NCBI RefSeq assembly: GCF_000613305.1
Contig: NZ_BAIO01000111.1
Coordinates: 1 to 6,347, forward strand
Source: Komagataeibacter kakiaceti JCM 25156
GTDB taxonomy: Bacteria > Pseudomonadota > Alphaproteobacteria > Acetobacterales > Acetobacteraceae
Direction: 5' to 3'
Length of the DNA: 6,347 nt
Below the pieces are notes generated by a model. It saw only the letters and a list, made by a program, of their open reading frames with translations. It was not told the origin of the DNA and made no database searches. Below are positions 1 to 6,347 of this stretch, piece after piece. Within the stretch, counting starts at the first letter, position 1; the number at the start of each line of letters is the position of its first letter. The position numbers were made by a program, and so were the translations under genes.

Positions 1-1063
1 CTGGCCCGTGGCATGCAGCGCGCGGCGGAGGTGGCGCGCGCGGCGCGCACATTGCGCGGGCTGGGATATGTGCCCGACATCATCATCGGCCACCATGGCT
101 GGGGCGAGATGCTGGAACTGGCCGATGTGTACCCCGATGTGCCGATGCTGGGATATTACGAATTCTTCTATCATCCCACCGGTCTCGATGTCGGATTCGA
201 CCCGGAATTTATACCGCCCGCCAGCGTGGCCCCCCTTGTGCGCGCGCGTAACAGCCTGAACCTGCTGGCCCTTGCCGGGTCGGGCTGGGGGCAGACGCCC
301 ACCCGTTTCCAGCGCGATACCTATCCCGACTGGGCGCGCGGACGCCTGACCCTGATGCCGGAGGGCGTGGATCTGGAAAAATGCGCGCCCGCGCCCCACG
401 CCCGCATGCGCCCCTTTACCCTGGGTGACATTCATGTCCGCCCGGGTGAAAAACTTGTGACCTATGTCGCGCGTGATCTGGAACCCTATCGTGGGTTCCA
501 TGTCTTCATGCGCGCGCTGCCCCGTATCCTGCGGGCGCGCCCGGACGTGCGGGTCATTATGGTGGGGGGGGATGGCGTCAGCTATGGCGGCCGTGCGCCC
601 GGTGGCGTGACATGGCGGCAGCACATGCTGGCGGAAACGGGGGGCGGGCGTGGATCTGTCGCGGGTTCATTTCGCGGGCCGGGTGGAGCATGGCGCTTTC
701 CGCCGCCTGCTCCAGCGGTCGGATGCGCATGTGTACCTGACATATCCGTTCGTGGCGTCATGGTCCCTGCGTGAGGCCATGGCCTGTGGCTGCGCCATTG
801 TGGGAAGCCGGACCGCACCGGTGGAGGAGTTCGTGCAGGATGGCTACACCGCGCGGCTGGTGCCCTTCCTTGAACCCCGGCGCATTGCCGATGGCGTGCT
901 GGAACTGCTGGAAGACCGGCGTCTGGCGCGCCGCCTGCGCATGCGGGTGCGCGCGCAGGCGGAGGACGGTCTGGACATGCGGGCCTATCTGGCGCGCTAT
1001 CACTCGCTGATCGGCCAGCTTGTCGCCTGCGGGGGGCGGCCCGCCCTGTCGGAAGTGGCCTGA
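1..1063 (+). pseudogene. GT4-like glycosyltransferase, 5' truncated by window and frameshifted
   Basis: This is the 3' part of a group 1 (GT4, GT-B fold) glycosyltransferase that would transfer a sugar from a nucleotide donor, probably for surface polysaccharide; acceptor and product cannot be told. The frame is open from base 1, so the real start lies upstream and the ATG at 13 is internal. The N-terminal acceptor half shows HHGWGE (91-108) and YYEFFY (154-171) followed by a DVGFDPEF stretch; the donor half has VGGDGVSYG (about 562-588), then in another frame TYPF (740-751) and SWSLREAMACG (from 758), typical of the nucleotide-sugar pocket. The reading frame moves from frame 1 to frame 2 near 638-650, next to a run of six G. 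Removing one G would give a continuous protein through DLSRVHFAGRVEHG. As read, frame 1 ends at 774. The stop at 1061-1063 faces ppa. The family is clear, the exact role is not. Confidence 0.8.
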
Positions 1064-1088
1064 CCGCCGGGCCATGCGTGCCCGGCGG
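1064..1088. terminator. GC-rich hairpin between convergent genes
   Basis: A perfect 9-bp inverted repeat, CCGCCGGGC at 1064-1072 and GCCCGGCGG at 1080-1088, with a 7-base loop. It begins directly after the glycosyltransferase stop codon and ends 13 bases before the ppa stop, so it could end transcription from both sides. Neither side has a T tract, so it is not a classical intrinsic terminator; it may act as a stabilising 3' hairpin or need Rho. Confidence 0.5.
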
Positions 1089-1101
1089 GGTGCTCAGAGG
1101 T

Positions 1102-1629
1102 TTATTTGGCCGCTACGGCCTTGATGGATTCAAGGATCGCCTCACCGGCGGCCTTCTTGTCCGCCCAGCCGGAAACCTTGACCCACTTGCCCTTTTCCAG
1201 ATCCTTGTAGCGGGTGAAGAAGTGCTCGATCTCCTTCAGCACGATCTCGGGCAGGTCTTCGAGCTTTTCCACCCTGGAATAATACGGATGCACCTTGTCG
1301 TGCGGGACGCAGATGATCTTTTCATCCTGCCCGCTTTCGTCTTCCATCTTCAGCATGCCGATGGGGCGCGCGCGCACCACGCAGCCCGGCACCACGGCGG
1401 CGGGCATCAGCACCAGCGCGTCGGTCGGGTCGCCATCGGCGGCCAGTGTGTTGGGAATGAAGCCATAGGCGGCCGGATAGACCATGGGCGTGAACAGGAT
1501 GCGATCCACCACCACGGCGCCGCTGTCCTTGTCGATTTCGTATTTGACGCCGGAACCCTGCGGTATCTCGATCACGACATTGATGTCGTTTGGTACGTCC
1601 CTGCCGGGTGAAATCTTCGATACGTCCAT
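1102..1629 (-). CDS. ppa: Inorganic pyrophosphatase (family I)
   Basis: Soluble cytoplasmic enzyme that hydrolyses pyrophosphate to two phosphates with Mg2+, pulling nucleic acid, aminoacyl-tRNA and nucleotide-sugar synthesis forward. The 175-residue length equals that of the E. coli enzyme. The signature DGDPTDA (residues 65-71) supplies metal ligands D65, D67 and D70. Other residues match known E. coli active-site positions: K29, E31, R43, Y51, Y55, D97, E98, D102, K104, Y141 and K142, and the block YKDLEKGKWVKV is typical. The frame stays open 78 codons further upstream to 1863, but that part has no family similarity. The ATG at 1627-1629 is chosen because it gives the usual N-terminus and has a perfect AGGAGG (complement of 1639-1644) nine bases before it. 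It appears monocistronic, convergent with the glycosyltransferase and divergent from the tRNA. No residue expected for catalysis is missing. Confidence 0.97.
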   Translation of the reverse strand: MDVSKISPGRDVPNDINVVIEIPQGSGVKYEIDKDSGAVVVDRILFTPMVYPAAYGFIPNTLAADGDPTDALVLMPAAVVPGCVVRARPIGMLKMEDESGQDEKIICVPHDKVHPYYSRVEKLEDLPEIVLKEIEHFFTRYKDLEKGKWVKVSGWADKKAAGEAILESIKAVAAK

Positions 1630-1638
1630 TATGTCAGG

Positions 1639-1644
1639 CCTCCT
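1639..1644 (-). promoter_or_regulatory. Strong ribosome binding site of ppa
   Basis: The - strand reads AGGAGG, a full anti-Shine-Dalgarno match, with a 9-base spacer to the ATG at 1629. It decides the start against the longer open frame and fits a highly expressed enzyme. Confidence 0.8.
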
Positions 1645-1707
1645 GCCGCCTGTCTTTTTCATTACGTGCCGCGACGCTGCCGCCCCGGCGTGATCTGACG
1701 GGGTGAC

Positions 1708-1735
1708 CGTATAGCCCGCACCGATTTGTGCGCAA
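1708..1735 (-). promoter_or_regulatory. Candidate sigma70-type promoter of ppa
   Basis: On the - strand TTGCGC (complement of 1730-1735) and TATACG (complement of 1708-1713) are 16 bases apart, a reasonable -35/-10 pair. Transcription would start near 1700 and leave a leader of about 70 bases. This is motif matching only; the rest of 1645-1886 holds nothing else I can name apart from a weak TTGCCA at 1845-1850 that could be the -35 of the tRNA promoter. Confidence 0.35.
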
Positions 1736-1886
1736 GTCATGTTCTGTGGCGGCCGGACCCGCACACGCCGGATCGCGAACGCCGCCCCGATGCGCGCCGC
1801 TGCGCGGGGCATGGAAAAAATGTAGGGAAAAGCATGGATGGACCTTGCCAAATCCTTCCACATGCGCGAGATCAGGGGCTGCCTGC

Positions 1887-1960
1887 GCGCCCGTAGCTCA
1901 ATTGGTTAGAGCGGGCCGCTCATAACGGCTTGGTTGCGGGTTCAAGTCCTGCCGGGCGCA
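1887..1960 (+). tRNA. tRNA with CAT anticodon, probably tRNA-Ile2 (k2C), alternatively elongator tRNA-Met
   Basis: A complete 74-base cloverleaf. The acceptor stem is GCGCCCG (1887-1893) paired with CGGGCGC (1953-1959), discriminator A at 1960. The D stem is GCTC/GAGC, the anticodon stem GGCCG/CGGCT has one terminal G-T pair, the loop is CTCATAA with anticodon CAT at 1921-1923, and the T stem GCGGG/CCTGC holds loop TTCAAGT. CCA is not encoded, so it must be added by the nucleotidyltransferase. It is not initiator tRNA, because the anticodon stem lacks three G-C pairs next to the loop and the first acceptor pair is intact. The acceptor pairs C4-G69 and C5-G68 and the variable region TGGTT resemble E. 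coli tRNA-Ile2, whose CAT anticodon is changed by TilS to read AUA, more than elongator tRNA-Met. An automatic caller would likely write tRNA-Met. Confidence 0.95.
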
Positions 1961-2000
1961 GGCTTTCTAGCATGCGGCACGGTGGCCGGGCGCGCCGCGT

Positions 2001-2018
2001 CCGTGCGGGCCGTGCGGG
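2001..2018 (+). repeat. Tandem 9-bp direct repeat between tRNA and ettA
   Basis: CCGTGCGGG occurs twice back to back (2001-2009 and 2010-2018). The CCGTGC of either copy can pair with GCACGG at 1977-1982, so two alternative hairpins are possible in the leader between the tRNA and ettA. The rest of this 101-base gap has a clear ettA ribosome binding site but no convincing promoter. Confidence 0.5.
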
Positions 2019-2061
2019 TGATCCGCCACTTTAATCTCTCAGTTATCAGGAGCCGACCGTC

Positions 2062-3739
<1,678 letters not shown>

Positions 3740-3812
3740 TTCCATTTGCCACCCGGCCTGTTATCTGCCTCAATAACCGCAGGTCGTAATTCCTGCCGTG
3801 ACGGAGGCAGCC

Positions 3813-4342
3813 ATGGGTGGCAGATACCGCATACAGACAGGCCGGTTACAGCTTGATCCGGTCTCCTGGGGGGATCTGGAAGATATTGTCCGGCTCAAGG
3901 CCAGCGCCACCGTAACGGGGCGGCTGGCTGGCGGTGTCCGCAACCGTGTCCTGAGTGAGCGGGACATGATGACCGATCTCATGACATGGGGGCGTGAAGG
4001 CGTGGGCATGTTCGCCGTGCGCCAGCAGGGCCGGTTTATCGGCGTGGCGGGCGTGCAGCCTCGGCCACTTCGCCCGAGTGCCACGAACTGCATTTCGCCA
4101 TCTTCCCGCATGAACACGAAACCGGGCTTTCGCGTGAGGCCGCCAGTCTGGCGCTGGCCTTCGCGCATGAAGGCGGGGTCAGGCGGGCCATTTCCTATGT
4201 GCGGGAAAGCGATATTGTGGCCCGTCAGGTTTTTGGCGGCGCGGGCATGAGCGTATGTGGTACGCCGCCACAGGCATGTGGCCCCGATATCCTGCTTTAT
4301 CAGAGCCTGCGCCCGGCAGGGAATTCCAGATCCCTGCATTAA
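3813..4342 (+). pseudogene. GNAT-family N-acetyltransferase (RimJ/RimL-like), frameshifted
   Basis: A GCN5-related acetyltransferase would move an acetyl group from acetyl-CoA to an amine; the substrate is unknown. The N-terminal half starts IQTGRLQLDPVSWGDLEDIV, the usual RimJ/RimL-type opening, and runs to FIGVAGVQ (ending 4058). The C-terminal half continues in another frame from HELHFAIF (4082) through GLSREAASLALAFAHEGG, VRESDIVARQVFGGAGM and DILLYQSLR to the TAA at 4340-4342. The shift from frame 3 to frame 2 between about 4059 and 4081 fits one missing base; restored length is about 176 residues, normal for the family. ATG 3813 is preferred over GTG 3798 because GGAGG (3803-3807) lies five bases before it. 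The acetyl-CoA loop is divergent: where relatives have R-G-x-G-x-A this one reads HETGLS. It follows ettA by 73 bases and may be read from the same transcript. Confidence 0.75.
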
Positions 4343-4386
4343 CGCCTGTTTCAATAATATATTGATGAAAATGAAAATTCTTGGAT

Positions 4387-4425
4387 GCCGCCTTTTTTAA
4401 AAGGCGGCGTTCCGGTTTCCGGAAC
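4387..4425. terminator. Two tandem hairpins, likely bidirectional terminator
   Basis: The first inverted repeat is GCCGCCTTTT (4387-4396) and AAAAGGCGGC (4399-4408), a GC stem whose T and A runs provide a U tract on either strand. It is followed without a gap by GTTCCGG (4409-4415), TTT, CCGGAAC (4419-4425). The block lies between the convergent GNAT gene (stop 4342) and mlaC (stop 4475), so it can end both transcripts. Palindromes of this sort are often scattered through acetic acid bacterial genomes, so it may also be a copy of a dispersed repeat; that is recollection, not a search. Confidence 0.7.
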
Positions 4426-4474
4426 GTCCGTGGGCGGTCCCTCCGCACCCTGATGGGGATGCGGGCATGGCCAG

Positions 4475-5092
4475 TCAGTGATGGTTGGCGATCTGCTTTT
4501 CAAGCGCGTGCAGGAGCACATCCACATTGCCGCCATTACGCGCGATGAAGGAGCCGTAATCCTGCCGCTGGGTCAGGCGCAGGCTGGCGCCTTCGCCCAC
4601 CACGTCCACGACCTTCGGGCTGCCGCTGCTGGTGCTGATGATCCACTGCGTATCCGCGCCGGGCTGGCCAGGGCGGTTGATGACGGTGGATACGGCCGTG
4701 TCATCGCCCGCCGGGGCGCTGGTGCCGACCACGAAGGTCACGCCACGGTAATCCCCGATCTTGTCCGTGATGGCGTTGACCAGCACATCATGGAACAGCT
4801 TGAGGTAGCGGGCCTGCTGTTCGGGGGTGGCGGTGCGCCAGTAACGGCCAAGGCAGAAGCGGGCGATGGCGTCCACATCGACATACTCGTTGAGCAGGGG
4901 CAGGATGTCCTGCTTCTTCTTTTCCAGTGAAAGATCGCTGTTGACGATGTTGACCAGCTTGTTGCCGAACATGCTGACAAAGGAACGGGCCTGCGTAAGG
5001 GCATCAACCGCCCATGCCGGGGCAGCGGGCAGGGCGGCAGCGCATGTTGCCAGCAGAGCCAGTGCGTGGCGACGGGGGAAGGGTGTCTGCAT
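4475..5092 (-). CDS. mlaC: MlaC/Ttg2D-family periplasmic phospholipid-binding protein
   Basis: MlaC-type proteins carry phospholipid across the periplasm between the outer-membrane MlaA complex and the inner-membrane MlaFEDB transporter, keeping the outer leaflet free of phospholipid. The 205-residue product begins with a signal peptide: positive MQTPFPRRH, a hydrophobic stretch, and a likely cleavage after AWA at residue 28. Family features follow: VDVDAIARFCLGRYWR (residues 71-86), a Q-rich helix with YLKLFHDVLV (96-105), the sheet segment YRGVTFVVG (115-123), QWIIS, the KVVDVVGEGASLRLTQRQDYGSF core (160-182) and a closing helix DVLLHALEKQI. The RR near the start is only vaguely Tat-like, so Sec export is assumed. 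A GGGA-type site lies just before ATG 5092. It starts 21 bases after the mlaA stop, so the two form a transcription unit. In hopanoid producers a relative is called HpnM; without hpn genes here MlaC is the safer name. Confidence 0.88.
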   Translation of the reverse strand: MQTPFPRRHALALLATCAAALPAAPAWAVDALTQARSFVSMFGNKLVNIVNSDLSLEKKKQDILPLLNEYVDVDAIARFCLGRYWRTATPEQQARYLKLFHDVLVNAITDKIGDYRGVTFVVGTSAPAGDDTAVSTVINRPGQPGADTQWIISTSSGSPKVVDVVGEGASLRLTQRQDYGSFIARNGGNVDVLLHALEKQIANHH

Positions 5093-5113
5093 CGCTATGT
5101 CCCTTTTTTCCGG

Positions 5114-5932
5114 TTATCTGTTTGAGTACCAGTCAGGCACGGTGGCCCGGCGGTCGTTCTTGATGTTTTCCGCTATCGCCTTGCGCTGCTGCTGGTAGGC
5201 GCTGCGGATGGTGGCGTAGGGATCAAGCGAATCCTTCATCACCTGGTCCAGCGCATCGACATTGGTGGCCATGCCGTTGATGGTGCCCATGATGTTGTAG
5301 GCCCAGTTGAAGGTCAGCAGGCCATAGCCACGCGGCACGTAGTTCCACGGTGATAGCCCGACATCAATACCGTATCCCACGCCGTCACGGAAGGAGGACG
5401 GCCCCAGCACCGGCAGGAACAGGTAAGGCCCCGACGGCACGCCCCATGTCGCCAGTGTCAGCCCGGCGTCATTGTCGTGATGGGTGTAGCCTGCGTAATT
5501 CGCCACGTCGATCAGCCCGCCGATGCCCGCGGTCATGTTGATGCACCAGCGCACGAAGGCGTCACCCGCGCGGCGCGGCTTGCCCGCGCCGACATCGTTG
5601 AAGAACACGACCGGCTCGTTCATGGTCTGGTACAGGCTGCCGAACGAATTGCGCAGCGGGCGCGGCACGGCCCAGATATAGGCCTTGGCCACGGGGCGCA
5701 GGGTGTACTTGTTGGCCCACATGGTCATGTTGAAGGCCTTGCGGTTCAGCTTCTCGTACTTGTCGTTGGCTTCCTTGTATTCAGCCAGGGCGTCCGGATC
5801 GGTAGGGGGCGGGGCCGCGCAGGCGGCAAGCCCGAGCAGGCCAAGCGTCATCCCCACGACACGGAGCGCCGAGCGGCGCAAAGACGGGAACGGGCGTGAC
5901 GACCAAGAATTCGATCCTGTCTCTGCGCGCAT
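5114..5932 (-). CDS. mlaA: MlaA/VacJ-family outer-membrane lipoprotein
   Basis: MlaA sits in the outer membrane as a ring-shaped channel, removes misplaced phospholipid from the outer leaflet and hands it to MlaC. The 272-residue product has an Arg-rich n-region, a hydrophobic stretch VVGMTLGLLGLAAC and a lipobox ending at Cys38. Family motifs follow: KYEKLNRKAFNMTMWANK (residues 58-75), LRPVAKAYIWAVPRPLRNSF (78-97), the NEPVVFFND helix region (105-113), INMTAGIGGLIDVANYAG (131-148), then LTLATWGVPSGPYLFLPVLGPSSFRD (158-183). The open frame extends to a GTG at 6043, but those 37 extra residues look random and would bury the lipoprotein signal. The ATG at 5930-5932 has GGAA and GAGGA purine-rich tracts upstream. 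The C-terminal part ends DWYSNR. The gene is intact and heads the pair mlaA-mlaC; mlaF, mlaE, mlaD and mlaB are not in the window. Confidence 0.93.
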   Translation of the reverse strand: MRAETGSNSWSSRPFPSLRRSALRVVGMTLGLLGLAACAAPPPTDPDALAEYKEANDKYEKLNRKAFNMTMWANKYTLRPVAKAYIWAVPRPLRNSFGSLYQTMNEPVVFFNDVGAGKPRRAGDAFVRWCINMTAGIGGLIDVANYAGYTHHDNDAGLTLATWGVPSGPYLFLPVLGPSSFRDGVGYGIDVGLSPWNYVPRGYGLLTFNWAYNIMGTINGMATNVDALDQVMKDSLDPYATIRSAYQQQRKAIAENIKNDRRATVPDWYSNR

Positions 5933-6046
5933 GCTCGTTTCCGCTTCCTCTGTCTTCGCTTCTCCGCCGTGGTGGCATGGCGGACTGGCCCAATGCGTTT
6001 GCAAGAATCCTGAACCGGGCGCGAACGCCCTTTCTTGCGTCACTCT

Positions 6047-6079
6047 CTAGCATGGGATTGCTGTTGTGCAATCCGCTAG
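6047..6079. promoter_or_regulatory. Extended inverted repeat in the mlaA leader
   Basis: Arms GGATTGC (6055-6061) and GCAATCC (6068-6074) flank a 6-base loop; an outer pair CTAGC (6047-6051) and GCTAG (6075-6079) extends it to 12 bp with a 3-base bulge on one side. It lies about 115 bases upstream of the mlaA start, outside any gene. It could be an operator, an RNA hairpin in the leader, or an attenuator; the sequence alone does not decide. Confidence 0.45.
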
Positions 6080-6091
6080 CCACCTGATGGA

Positions 6092-6122
6092 CATATATTG
6101 TGCCTGCATTGCAGCGCGCACA
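6092..6122 (-). promoter_or_regulatory. Candidate mlaA promoter with overlapping dyad
   Basis: The - strand carries an AT-rich TATATG (complement of 6092-6097) in otherwise GC-rich DNA, a possible -10. Next to it is a dyad: TGTGC (6099-6103) and CTGCA (6104-6108), one base, TGCAG (6110-6114), and GCACA (6118-6122). The dyad occupies where the spacer and -35 would be, as an operator might. No good -35 hexamer is visible. The remaining stretch 6123-6270 holds only GC-rich hairpins, CCGCCGC/GCGGCGG (6134-6160) and CCGCGC/GCGCGG (6210-6230), which may end the transcript from the right-hand gene. Confidence 0.25.
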
Positions 6123-6270
6123 TGGGCGTAAATCCGCCGCGGGGCGGGGGCATGCGGCGGCATGCTGGTGGAATTGCCGCGTGGAGTGTGACGTAAAATC
6201 CACAGCCATCCGCGCATGCCTTCCGCGCGGCGGCCAGGGCATCACGGTTTATTGAAGGTGCCGCCGGGGT

Positions 6271-6347
6271 TCAGGAAGCCAGGCGGGGCGCGATTTCGGG
6301 GAACATGTCCGCCAGTTCCCGGATCTCGCGTCTGGACAGGCCCAGCG
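6271..6347 (-). CDS. C-terminal end of an unidentified protein, cut by window edge
   Basis: The last 24 codons and a TGA (complement of 6271-6273) of a - strand frame that enters from the right. The residues include LSRREIRELADMF and end in FPEIAPRLAS; third codon positions are mostly G or C, as in the real genes here. I do not recognise the family from so short a tail. It is 338 bases from the mlaA start, too far for tight coupling, so mlaA probably has its own promoter. Confidence 0.5.
   Translation of the reverse strand, partial: LGLSRREIRELADMFPEIAPRLAS

Noticed and set aside
1078..1611. Open frame of 177 codons on + opposite ppa
   Set aside because: An exact antisense shadow of ppa; His- and Asp-rich without motifs.
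1630..1863. N-terminal extension of 78 residues on ppa
   Set aside because: No family similarity, and the ATG at 1629 has a perfect AGGAGG and yields the standard 175-residue enzyme.
3793..3810. CTGCC/GGCAG hairpin covering the GNAT ribosome binding site
   Set aside because: Only 5 bp, expected by chance in such DNA; noted but not enough for a regulatory claim.
5933..6043. GTG start 37 codons upstream in mlaA
   Set aside because: It would put the lipoprotein signal in the interior; the ATG at 5932 gives a normal n-region, hydrophobic stretch and lipobox.
5781..6245. Open frame of 154 codons on - overlapping the mlaA start and leader
   Set aside because: Overlaps the mlaA signal region in another frame, is rich in Arg and Pro as random GC-rich translations are, and shows no domain.

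Overview
The window looks like chromosomal DNA of a high-GC alphaproteobacterium. The protein style (ppa, an EttA-type ABC-F factor, a VacJ/MlaA lipoprotein with a Ttg2/MlaC protein) suggests an acetic acid bacterium of the Acetobacteraceae, perhaps near Komagataeibacter or Gluconacetobacter. That placement is inference from protein and intergenic style; no database search was run.

Layout from left to right: (1) the 3' part of a GT4-like glycosyltransferase gene on +, cut by the window edge and frameshifted near 640-650; (2) inorganic pyrophosphatase ppa on -, convergent with it and separated by a GC-rich hairpin; (3) a CAT-anticodon tRNA on + at 1887-1960, which looks more like tRNA-Ile2 than elongator tRNA-Met; (4) ettA on +, 2062-3739, broken by two single-base deletions; (5) a GNAT acetyltransferase on +, 3813-4342, broken by one frameshift; (6) a pair of tandem hairpins between convergent genes; (7) a - strand pair, mlaA (lipoprotein) then mlaC (periplasmic lipid carrier), 21 bases apart; (8) a mlaA leader of about 340 bases with two dyads; (9) the last codons of an unidentified - strand gene running off the right edge.

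The genes are mostly housekeeping: pyrophosphate removal, a translation factor, a tRNA, and outer-membrane lipid asymmetry. MlaA and MlaC are functional partners in retrograde phospholipid transport and are probably cotranscribed. The other genes show no obvious shared pathway.

The most notable observation is that all three protein genes on the + strand carry frameshifts (four in total), while the three complete genes on the - strand are intact. In every case the conserved protein resumes cleanly in another frame, so the likeliest cause is base-level consensus errors, with recent gene decay as the alternative. I found no CRISPR array, insertion sequence, phage gene, or credible new multi-gene system.
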